This document shows positions 7,480-14,052 of a stretch of 17,522 nucleotides of DNA, piece by piece; within the stretch, counting starts at the first letter, position 1, and every line of letters begins with the position of its first letter. The DNA comes from Elusimicrobiales bacterium (lineage in GTDB: Bacteria; Elusimicrobiota; Elusimicrobia; Elusimicrobiales; Elusimicrobiaceae), in NCBI GenBank assembly GCA_041651175.1, contig JBAZJT010000030.1:1-17522 (forward strand). Reading direction: 5' to 3'. Made by a program: the position numbers and the translations under genes. The notes under the pieces were generated by a model that was not told the DNA's origin, ran no database searches, and saw nothing but the letters and a program-made list of their open reading frames with translations.

Positions 7480-7947
7480 ATGAAAAAAATAATGGCAGCG
7501 GCGGTAGTTCTGCTGGCAGGCGCATCCGCGTCTTTCGCGGGCGACTCCAGTTTCGGAAAGTTATCGTTGTTTGACGAAATAGCTTATCCCAACGTCAAAA
7601 CGGTAAACGGCGTTGAGCTGGGGCTTATCTACTCAAAAACCCCGCAAATCAGAGGTCTTCAGTGGAACTTCATTTATAACAAGTCCGAGGACCTCATGGG
7701 TGTGCAGATGGCCTTCGTAAACTCTACCGACACCGCGGCCGGCCTGCAGGATGGCGTGGTCAACATAACCAGGGATATGAAGGGCGTGCAATTCGGGTTT
7801 GTCAATTACGCCGAGAAATTTAGCGGCTTTCAGCTCGCCCTGGTCAACTACACCGTCGTTATGGAAAAAGGCCTGCAGATAGGCCTTGTCAACATAATCA
7901 AAAACTCCAAACTGCCGGTAATGGTTATAGTCAACGCGAGGTTCTAA
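7480..7947 (+). CDS. Secreted LA_2272-like surface repeat protein
   Basis: A 155-aa exported protein built on a short repeat. The start is the ATG at 7480, with AAAGGAG ending 4 nt before it; an ATG at 7465 is upstream of that site and unlikely. A signal peptide (MKKIMAAAVVLLAGASASFA) precedes about seven units of 14-15 residues, each shaped G-[VLF]-Q-x-x-[FLV]-[VI]-[NY]. They begin near residues 45, 59, 74, 88, 102, 116 and 131, for example GVQFGFVNY and GLQIGLVNI. This matches the LA_2272-type surface repeat named from Leptospira, predicted to form regular beta structure. Its function is unknown to me. It is followed by a strong terminator and so is probably a single-gene unit. Confidence 0.8.
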   Translation: MKKIMAAAVVLLAGASASFAGDSSFGKLSLFDEIAYPNVKTVNGVELGLIYSKTPQIRGLQWNFIYNKSEDLMGVQMAFVNSTDTAAGLQDGVVNITRDMKGVQFGFVNYAEKFSGFQLALVNYTVVMEKGLQIGLVNIIKNSKLPVMVIVNARF

Positions 7948-7969
7948 ACCTCAATAAAAGGTTGTGTTT

Positions 7970-8005
7970 AACTCCCCCGGCCTGCGGCTGGGGGAGTTTT
8001 TCTTT
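7970..8005 (+). terminator. Rho-independent terminator after the repeat-protein gene
   Basis: AACTCCCCC pairs perfectly with GGGGGAGTT around an 11-nt loop, followed by TTTTTCTTT. It lies 23 bp past the stop codon. This is the strongest terminator in the window. Confidence 0.9.
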
Positions 8006-8114
8006 GAGGAGCCTGTTGCGAAACGCCTGAACATTCCCCCAATATTGATTCCCCTGCCGCCCGCGCATAAAATATAGGGTCTTCTCCCAAACGAGTGGGT
8101 GATTTCGGGTAATT

Positions 8115-9262
8115 TCATATCGGTTTGAGCATGCAGGTCAGCACTTTCAGCCTCAAGTATTCCTCATCTCGTAACCCGTAACTGCGTCTCTGAATGACGC
8201 GAATCTTGTTGTTCAATCCTTCCACGAAACCCAGCGCCACTTTGTTCTCCGGCTTGCAGTACGCCGCAATCCCGTCCCAATGCCGGTCTATCATCGCGGC
8301 GAACTTCTCGTATGGCTTGAGCCGCTGCCATTTCAACGACGCGCGCCAGTTCTCGAAAAACCGCCACACCCAGCCTTCACGCTCATAGTCCCACATCTGC
8401 TCGAACGATTCGCGTAAAATATACGCCGTGTTCAACCGGTTGTTGGCTTTCAACAGCAATCGCAAGCTGCGGCGGCCCTGCGTCGTCAGATTCTCGCGGT
8501 GGGAAAGCAACGTGTACCGCTGTCCCTTGATGAAACGCCGCGCCGGCCCCGTCTGCCGCGCATATTCCGCCTTGCGCACCTTGTCCAACGCCTCGCCCAA
8601 ATGCCGCAGCACATGGAACTTGTCGAACAGTATCGCAGCTTGCGGCGCGTGGTTGGTCGTCGAAACGCGGAACGGTTTCCACATGTCCATGACCGCCAAA
8701 CGTATGCGCTTGCTTTTATTCGGGCCGAGCATGTTGTAAAACCCGTCCATGCTTTCCTCAGACCGGTCCGCGCCACCGAACCATATCGGAATGCGCCGCT
8801 CCAAATCGCTTACCACGATGCGGTAAGTGTGGCCTTTGCGGATGGACAACTCGTCTATGCCTATCACCCGGGGCCTTGGTTTTCCCTTGCGACGCAATTG
8901 CTCGCTCATGTATTGCTTGTCGAGTTCCTTGACCGTTTTCCAGTCAACACGGGTTTCCTCGGTAACGGCTTTTATCGACATTTCGCGGCAACGTTCGCCA
9001 ACGAAAAAAGCGAAGCGTTTGGTGAAAAAGCGGCTGTCCGCCAGCCAGTTCAGCTTTTCCTGCCTGAGGTTGCCGCACTTACTGCACTTCACGCGCCGGA
9101 CTTCCACGGCAAGATAAATGCGGAACTCGCCGCAGGGTAAATCGCGCACCTCGCGGGTTTTACGGTCGTACCAAGTGTAATGGACCGAGCCGCAGCAACC
9201 GCAAACCGTTTTTTTCCCCGGCGGCGCAGTGTGATGACACGCGCTTTGCGGTCGCCGAACAC
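8115..9262 (-). pseudogene. ISL3-family transposase, frameshifted near its N-terminus
   Basis: DDE transposase of the ISL3 family. The main frame runs from the run of seven A at 9209-9215 to the stop at 8115, with a full C-terminus. Catalytic residues appear as GIDE (first Asp), AVMDMW (second Asp) and GFVEGLNN (Glu). The N-terminal zinc ribbon is split in frame terms. The Cys pairs VCGCCG and CSKCG are in the main frame, but that frame has no start codon before VCGCCG. The expected upstream part (VITLRRRGKK) lies in another frame that would need a -1 shift at A_AAA_AAA. An in-frame ATG at 9149 would make 344 aa but drop half of the zinc ribbon. Either a programmed shift or a disabling indel is possible; with one end of the element missing, decay is likelier. 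Confidence 0.75.
9209..9219 (-). promoter_or_regulatory. A7 slippery run at the transposase frame change
   Basis: On the minus strand GGGG is followed by seven A and CGG. Read in the upstream frame this is GG-A AAA AAA, a canonical -1 slippery heptamer, exactly where the coding signal changes frame. Confidence 0.5.
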
Positions 9263-9332
9263 GCCGCGCCTATGCTGACATATCGCGAAATACCTACTAT
9301 AGGTATAGGATGTCTGCTTGCACCAGTTAACA

Positions 9333-9374
9333 ATGACGATTCGTGCTGGCAGCATACTTAGGAGACAATCATAA
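9333..9374 (+). CDS. Possible 13-codon leader overlapping the ATA start
   Basis: ATG at 9333 opens MTIRAGSILRRQS and stops at TAA (9372-9374), overlapping the ATA by two bases (ATAA). The ribosome binding site of the secreted-protein gene lies inside it. It could allow termination-reinitiation at the non-standard start, but no strong ribosome binding site precedes it. It may be chance. Confidence 0.2.
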   Translation: MTIRAGSILRRQS

Positions 9375-10084
9375 GAAAAACGTTTCTGGCGGTTGCAACC
9401 TGTAGCGCGCTGGCAGCTTCCGCTGTCGCGAACGACAGCCTGATGCCCATGGTGAAAAAATACCTTGCGGACGGGCCGAAAGTTCCCGCCGCACAAGCCG
9501 CAACGTACAAATATGTGCCCCCTCCGGGCGCCCATATACTGACGGAAGCGGGATATTCTTCTTACCAAACAGCGCTGGAGGATTTCAATCTCTACCTAGA
9601 CATACTGCGCGCATATAATGTGGAAGTGCTGAATTCGCCGGACAGCGGCGTTTACGAGGACACAGTGCACCACGGCACTGTCACGTCTTATGGCTTCAGA
9701 ATAGACTACAAGGGCGAGGAAGTGAGCGTGCGCACTTTTGCCACCTATAACATGCCGCGTTCCAGCGCTGAAAAAGCATTGAGTGTGGCCGCGGAAAACG
9801 AAGTGCCGCTAAAATACTCTAACCTTCCTCAAGAGGATTCTTATCCTTATGGAACCTTCTTTCTGGGCCATGTAGTTTCCGAGTCCAGACGCTATTATAT
9901 GGACTCCCGTTCGGAGACTATGTTTGCCACTAGGCAAGAAGCGGAATCGTGGGTTAAAAAAACCGTTGCCGAACTCACGAAAAAAGGCAGGATAGTGCTT
10001 TGCAAGAATATAAGGCGCCTGCCAGAGAACATGGTCGTAAACGAGAAGTATGACGCCCTTGTCGTATATATAGTCAAGCCATAA
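9371..10084 (+). CDS. Secreted hypothetical protein with an ATA start codon
   Basis: I do not recognise a family. Reading from ATA at 9371 gives a good signal peptide: a basic RK, then TFLAVATCSALAASAVA, cleaved before NDS. AGGAG at 9360-9364 lies 6 nt before the ATA, the ideal distance. An in-frame TAG at 9359 excludes any start further upstream. The first in-frame ATG, at 9443, would delete the signal peptide. The mature part (about 217 aa) has a Pro-rich opening (KYVPPPGAH), several Tyr/Ser-rich strands, VHHGTVTSYGFRIDYKGEEV, and a mixed alpha/beta C-terminus with one Cys. Codon use and base composition resemble the neighbouring accessory genes. It is followed by a hairpin. The start codon may be a recent ATG-to-ATA mutation. 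Confidence 0.65.
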   Translation: MRKTFLAVATCSALAASAVANDSLMPMVKKYLADGPKVPAAQAATYKYVPPPGAHILTEAGYSSYQTALEDFNLYLDILRAYNVEVLNSPDSGVYEDTVHHGTVTSYGFRIDYKGEEVSVRTFATYNMPRSSAEKALSVAAENEVPLKYSNLPQEDSYPYGTFFLGHVVSESRRYYMDSRSETMFATRQEAESWVKKTVAELTKKGRIVLCKNIRRLPENMVVNEKYDALVVYIVKP

Positions 10085-10104
10085 CGGAATAACCGACGGT
10101 TTGG

Positions 10105-10137
10105 AAACGGCGGCTTGATGCATGCAAGCCGCCGTTT
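10105..10137. terminator. Convergent hairpin, possible bidirectional terminator
   Basis: AAACGGCGGCTTG pairs perfectly with CAAGCCGCCGTTT (13 bp) around a 7-nt loop. The A and T ends give a short U tract in either direction. It separates the plus-strand secreted-protein gene from the minus-strand ABC-F gene, 21 bp past the former's stop codon. Confidence 0.7.
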
Positions 10138-10192
10138 GCTTCATAAGGATACCGCCATGCAAGACCTGCAGCGCAATCTCCGGGACGATGGC

Positions 10193-11935
10193 TCATTTCA
10201 CCTTCTGGTCAGAACTCCCCAGTAGCCGTTGCAGCTCCGCCATCTCCTCGCCCATTTTGCGGATGCGCTCAAAATCCGAATAAACCGCCGGGTCTGCCAT
10301 GGCCATGGCAAGTTCCTCCATGCGGCTGAAGGCGGCCTCGCGCTCCTTTGCCAGCCGGGCCGCCTCTTTTTCCGAGGCGCGGATGGCGGCGCGCTCCCTT
10401 TTGCGATCCTCGTATCCGAGCACAGCCTGCCGGGGCGGGGTTTGCGTTTCCTCCCCGGAGGAGGCGCGACGCGAGGCGAAATACTCGTAGCCGCCGGGAT
10501 AAAAGGCAATTCTCCCCCCCTCCACATGCGCGATGCCGTTGGCTACGGAATTGAGAAAATAAACATCGTGGCTTATGCAGCAGAGCGCGCCCTCGTAATC
10601 GGCCAGCGCGCGAGAGAGCGCCTCCACCCCTGAAATATCCAGATGCGTGGTAGGCTCGTCCAGCAGCAGCACATTGGGCGGGTCCAGCAGCAGCTTCACA
10701 AGAGCCAGCCTGCTTTTTTCACCGCCGCTGAGATACCTGACTTTTTTATAAACCGCATCGCCGGAAAACAGGAAAGAGCCCAGCACGGTCCTGACCAGCC
10801 GCTCCGGGTTATGGCGGGGACAGTCCATCGCCTCGTCCAGGACGGAGCGTTCCGGCTCCAGCATGTCCATCCGGCGCTGCGAATAGTAGCCGGTTTTCAC
10901 GTTAAGCCCGGTTTCCAGCGAGCCGCCGTCCGGGGGGATTACGCCCGCCAGCAATTTAAGCAGCGTGGACTTTCCCGCGCCGTTTTTGCCGACCAGCGCG
11001 ATTTTCTGGCCGCGCTCCAGCAGGAAATCAAGCCCCTCGTAAACTTTGTTGCCGCCATAGGATTTGCCGGCATTTTTAAGCTCCAGCGCCTTCAGCCCGC
11101 AGCGCGACGGCTGGGGAAAGGCTATCTTGACGGCCCGGAGGCTGGGAGGAGGCTCTATAAGCTCCATCTTCTCCATCTGCTTTAGCACGCTCTGCGCCCG
11201 GCCCGCCGTGGACATTCTGGCGCGGTTGCGGTCCACAAATTCCTGCATGCGCTTAAGCTCGTTCTGCTGGCGCTGATAGCTGGCCTCCAGGCGCAGGCGC
11301 GAAGCCTCGTATTCCTCCACGAAATGCCGGTAGCCGCCGTGATAGATTTTAAGCGCGCCGTGCTCCAGGCTTATGATGGCGGATGTTGTTTTGTCTATAA
11401 AATCGCGGTCATGCGAAATCAGCAGCAGCGCGCCCTTGTAGGAGGCCAGCCATCTCTCAAGCCACAGAAGGGATTCCAGGTCCAGATGATTGGTGGGCTC
11501 GTCCAGCAGCAGCGCGTCGGGCGACTGGACCAGCAGCCGCGCAATGGCCACGCGCATGTTCCAGCCGCCGGAAAGCTCGCTTACCGGCCTTGAAAAATCC
11601 GGTATGCCAAAGCCAAGCCCCGCCAGTATCTCCTTGGCGCGGGCCTCGTCGGCGCCGGAGGGCGAGTCCAGACAGGAAAGCGCCTCCTCCAGCACCGTCG
11701 CCCCGGAGGAAGGCGCGCTCTCCTGCGGCAGGTAGCCGCAAACCACGCCTTTTCTGAACTGGATGGAGCCGCTGTCCGGCTCCTCCATGCCCAGAAGCAT
11801 TTTAAGAAAAGTGGACTTGCCGGAACCGTTGGGCCCGACTATGGCGAACCTGTCGCCGCCGTTTATCTGGACAGAGCCGTTTTTTATCAGCGTCTGCTCG
11901 CCGAAAGCCTTGCAAATACCGCGTGCGGATATCAT
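10193..11935 (-). CDS. ABC-F family ATPase (translation factor / ribosome protection type)
   Basis: Soluble twin-cassette ATPase without membrane segments, a family that acts at the ribosomal E site. Cassette 1 has GPNGSGKST (34-42), LSGGW (121-125) and LLLDEPTNHLD (142-152). The interdomain linker is a charged helical pair of about residues 205-270, and cassette 2 has GKNGAGKST (316-324), LSGGE (402-406) and LLLDEPTTHLD (423-433). Both Walker B glutamates and switch histidines (ISHD) are present, so both sites should hydrolyse ATP. A C-terminal helical extension, about 490-580, is rich in Lys, Glu and Arg, as in Uup/YheS/YdiF-like members. It starts 20 bp after the kinase gene, with no clear ribosome binding site. 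The subfamily is not decided from sequence alone. Confidence 0.92.
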   Translation of the reverse strand: MISARGICKAFGEQTLIKNGSVQINGGDRFAIVGPNGSGKSTFLKMLLGMEEPDSGSIQFRKGVVCGYLPQESAPSSGATVLEEALSCLDSPSGADEARAKEILAGLGFGIPDFSRPVSELSGGWNMRVAIARLLVQSPDALLLDEPTNHLDLESLLWLERWLASYKGALLLISHDRDFIDKTTSAIISLEHGALKIYHGGYRHFVEEYEASRLRLEASYQRQQNELKRMQEFVDRNRARMSTAGRAQSVLKQMEKMELIEPPPSLRAVKIAFPQPSRCGLKALELKNAGKSYGGNKVYEGLDFLLERGQKIALVGKNGAGKSTLLKLLAGVIPPDGGSLETGLNVKTGYYSQRRMDMLEPERSVLDEAMDCPRHNPERLVRTVLGSFLFSGDAVYKKVRYLSGGEKSRLALVKLLLDPPNVLLLDEPTTHLDISGVEALSRALADYEGALCCISHDVYFLNSVANGIAHVEGGRIAFYPGGYEYFASRRASSGEETQTPPRQAVLGYEDRKRERAAIRASEKEAARLAKEREAAFSRMEELAMAMADPAVYSDFERIRKMGEEMAELQRLLGSSDQKVK

Positions 11936-11955
11936 CGTGTGTGCAAGCAGGGGGC

Positions 11956-12951
11956 TCAGCGCTCCAGGTACTCGTCGCCGGCGTAGATAAGCTTGCTGCC
12001 CTCGCTGTCAAATTTGAATTTCATCTCTCCGTAGCCGGCCAGCGCGGCGCGCAGCCGGGACTGGTTTTCCGGCAGACAGCAGAACAGCATGAACCCGCCG
12101 CCGCCCGCGCCCAGCAGTTTTCCCCCCTCCGCGCCGGCGCGCAGGCCTTTTTCGTAAAGCCCGTCTATGGCGGGGTTTGTGATGCCGCCGGCCAGCCCGC
12201 GCTTGAGCTGCCAGTTCTCGTTGAGTATTTTCCCGAAGGCGCGCAAATCCCCGGCGTAAAGCGCATCCCGCGTTTTCCAGACCAGTTCCACCATCTTTGC
12301 CAGCGCATCCGTTTTATCGGGCGAGGAAATCGCGCTTTTCTGCTCGGACAGGATGGCGGAGGCGCTGCGCTGCGCGCCGGTATAAAACATCAGCAGGCTG
12401 CCCTGAAAAGCTTTGTAGACCGCCTTGGGCAGATGAATAGGCTCCACCACGGTTTCGCCGGAAGTCAGGAACCGTATGATATTGAGTCCGCCGAAGGCGC
12501 AGGCGTACTGGTCCTGGCGGCCTATAGGCTCTTTGAGCCGGTTGATTTCAATATCGCAGGCCTCGCTCGCCAGACGGTCCTTGGTGACAAACGCGCCGTT
12601 GCGGGCATAGAGGTTATGCAGCAGCCCCACCGTGAAAGCCGACGAGGAGCCAAGCCCCGTACCCGCCGGCACATCGGCGTTGGAGCTTATTTCCAGCCCG
12701 CCCTTTATGCCGAACTGCTCCAGCGCCTGGCGCACTATCGGATGCTCAAGCCGAGAAGTGTCGGAGACTATTTCCGTCCTGCTGTATTTGACGCATATCT
12801 GCCCCGTCTCGAAAAAAGGATGGGTGGACAGATACATGTACTTGTTCACCGACGCGCTTAAAACCGCGCCGTCGCGGCGGCTGTAGAACTCCTCCATGTC
12901 GGAGCCGCCGCCAACGAAGCTTATTCTCAGCGGGGTTTTGGTGATTATCAT
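11956..12951 (-). CDS. hddA: GHMP kinase, D-glycero-D-manno-heptose 7-phosphate kinase-like
   Basis: Sugar kinase of the GHMP superfamily. It shows PLRISFVGGGSD (7-18), the phosphate-binding loop PAGTGLGSSSAF (95-106) and the C-terminal loop GAGGGGFMLF (281-290). This combination and the 331-aa length match HddA, which phosphorylates heptose 7-phosphate at C1 on the route to GDP-heptose for S-layer or lipopolysaccharide sugars. EINRLKEPIGRQDQYACAFGG (with a catalytic-region Asp) is typical of this branch. The other pathway genes (gmhA, gmhB, hddC) are not in the window. The ATG follows the upstream stop by one base (TGATATG), so translation is coupled to the 89-aa protein. A fucokinase-like or other sugar-1-kinase role cannot be excluded. 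Confidence 0.82.
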   Translation of the reverse strand: MIITKTPLRISFVGGGSDMEEFYSRRDGAVLSASVNKYMYLSTHPFFETGQICVKYSRTEIVSDTSRLEHPIVRQALEQFGIKGGLEISSNADVPAGTGLGSSSAFTVGLLHNLYARNGAFVTKDRLASEACDIEINRLKEPIGRQDQYACAFGGLNIIRFLTSGETVVEPIHLPKAVYKAFQGSLLMFYTGAQRSASAILSEQKSAISSPDKTDALAKMVELVWKTRDALYAGDLRAFGKILNENWQLKRGLAGGITNPAIDGLYEKGLRAGAEGGKLLGAGGGGFMLFCCLPENQSRLRAALAGYGEMKFKFDSEGSKLIYAGDEYLER

Positions 12952-12952
12952 A

Positions 12953-13222
12953 TCACGAGACGCGCACCTTCTTGCCCACGAAAATCATCTTTTCCTGGAG
13001 AATTATGTTCTCCACCTGGTGGGACAGCGGCGACTCCGAATGCGGCCTTATGGAAAAATTGCCGTTCGTCCACGAGACGTACTCCACGTCAAAGGTGTCT
13101 ATCCAGTCAAAACGCTGCCCGTTGGCCTCTTCCACCACCCACACCACCGAATTTTCCCACGGCACCGCGGCGGCGTCGCGCGAAGACTTGATTTGAGGAA
13201 ACTTATCCCACAATGTTGCCAT
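12953..13222 (-). CDS. Hypothetical protein (89 aa)
   Basis: I do not recognise a family. It is a small soluble protein with no signal peptide. Visible features are a Trp-rich centre (PWENSVVWVVEEANG, DWIDTFDVEYVSW), an acidic N-terminal two-thirds and a basic end (KKVRVS). ACGGAGG sits just before TTGT-ATG, a strong ribosome binding site that fixes the start. It begins about 17 nt past the RNase P RNA 3' end and is coupled to the downstream kinase gene, so it likely shares their transcript. Confidence 0.75.
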   Translation of the reverse strand: MATLWDKFPQIKSSRDAAAVPWENSVVWVVEEANGQRFDWIDTFDVEYVSWTNGNFSIRPHSESPLSHQVENIILQEKMIFVGKKVRVS

Positions 13223-13239
13223 ACAACCTCCGTAAATGA

Positions 13240-13590
13240 CGGCGGCCTGTACCCCGAATTCTGTCTGCCCGGGTTTTAACCGGGGAGAGGGCCATTAGTC
13301 TAGGCGACCTACTTTGCGCTGCCCGCCTTGCGGCGGGCGGGCGGGCGACCCATGCGCTGCTTTGGTCTTGCTCCGGACGGGGCTTGCAATGCCGCGGGCG
13401 TCGCCGCCCGCGCGGTGCGCTCTTGCCGCACCTTTTCACCCTTGCCGCCTTGCGGCGGCGGTATGTTTTCTGTTGCGCTGTCCGTCCCGCGGGGTTATGG
13501 CCCCGAAGGCCTCGCCTTTCGGCGAGCGTCCTGCCCTTGGAGTTCGGAAGTTCCTCCCCGCATTTCTGCGGAGCGGCCCTCCGGCCGCCG
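13240..13590 (-). ncRNA. rnpB: RNase P RNA, bacterial type A-like
   Basis: Catalytic RNA that trims the 5' leader of tRNA precursors. On the minus strand the closing helix P1 is CGGCGGCC at the 5' end with GGCCGCCG at the 3' end. A CCGCA-GAAA-TGCGG hairpin is followed by the first conserved core, GAGGAACTTCC. The classic AGGGTGAAAAGGTGCGGCAA plus GAGCGCACCGC block lies at about 13410-13445. The 3' core ACAGAATTCGGGGTA is near 13250-13264. Several GC-rich stems (GCCGCCGCAAGGCGGC) fill the specificity part. Core bases differ from the usual GAGGAAAGUCC and ACAGAACCCGGCUUA, but in a compensated way. The 5' end is 3 nt after the RNase HI stop; no separate promoter is obvious there. Confidence 0.93.
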
Positions 13591-13593
13591 AAA

Positions 13594-14052
13594 TCAGAAT
13601 AAATCTCCCTGTGTGAAAGCCGGCGGCAGCGTCATCGGCGCGGCTTTGGTTTTTATGGCGGCGTCCAGCGTTTTGTTGACCAGCGCGTCCGCCGCCTTGT
13701 TCTGCTCGCGCGGGACATGCGCCAGACGCACCGCCGCGAAATTGCGGCGCAGCGCCATAATCTCGGACATCATGCGGAAAAGCCCGGCATCCTTGATTTT
13801 ATAAACGCCGTTGAACTGGTTCACCAGCAAAAGAGAATCGGAACGCACTTCAATCTCGTCCGCGCCGGCTTCCAGCGCGGCCTCAAGCGCGATTTTAAGC
13901 GCGAAATATTCCGCGCGGTTGTTGGTGGCCTTTCCTATGTATACCCCGGCCTGGCCGACGGACACGCCGTCCTCCGAAACCAGCACGAAGGCCGAGGCCG
14001 CCGGCCCCGGATTGCCGCGCGAGCCACCGTCTATGTTAGCAAGCAGTTTCAT
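13594..14052 (-). CDS. rnhA: Ribonuclease HI family protein
   Basis: Endonuclease that cuts RNA in RNA-DNA hybrids, cytoplasmic. The chain is 152 aa, with the four carboxylates in place: D8 in NIDGGSRGNPGPA, E48 in NNRAEYFALK, D72 in RSDSLLLV and D122 in NKAADALVN. The GNPGP opening and the lack of the basic handle region seen in E. coli RnhA put it with the shorter RNase HI branch often annotated as reverse-transcriptase-like RNase H. A longer reading upstream exists but is only the antisense-like continuation of the frame; the ATG at 14052 matches the family N-terminus. It overlaps the zinc-ribbon gene by 17 bp, and rnpB follows at once. Confidence 0.92.
   Translation of the reverse strand: MKLLANIDGGSRGNPGPAASAFVLVSEDGVSVGQAGVYIGKATNNRAEYFALKIALEAALEAGADEIEVRSDSLLLVNQFNGVYKIKDAGLFRMMSEIMALRRNFAAVRLAHVPREQNKAADALVNKTLDAAIKTKAAPMTLPPAFTQGDLF

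Larger units (their letters stand above)
8077..9262 (-). mobile_element. Damaged ISL3-family insertion sequence
   Basis: The left boundary in plus-strand terms is GGGTCTTCTCCCAAACGAGTGGG, typical of ISL3-family terminal inverted repeats, lying 38 bp from the transposase stop codon. No matching inverted repeat is visible beyond the transposase start, up to the next gene at 9371. The element therefore appears to have lost its other end, or the repeat has diverged beyond recognition; the right boundary given is only the furthest point with transposase-like coding. It sits between a terminator and a secreted-protein gene in the AT-richer part of the window. Confidence 0.75.

Noticed and set aside
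9089..9568. 159-codon minus-strand frame crossing the IS and the secreted-protein gene
   Set aside because: Only its middle part (VITLRRRGKK) fits the transposase N-terminus; the rest is antisense to the secreted-protein gene or out of frame with the transposase.
10157..10225. 22-codon plus-strand frame with AAGGA before its ATG
   Set aside because: It runs into the 3' end of the ABC-F gene on the other strand, shows no recognisable features, and lies past a terminator. Probably chance.
13310..13470. Repeated CCGCCTTGCGGCGG motifs as a possible CRISPR or mobile repeat
   Set aside because: They are self-complementary stems inside the RNase P RNA, explained by its structure.
13314..13804. Plus-strand open frames over 13314-13804
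   Set aside because: This region is the RNase P RNA and the RNase HI gene on the minus strand; the plus-strand frames follow GC-rich stems.
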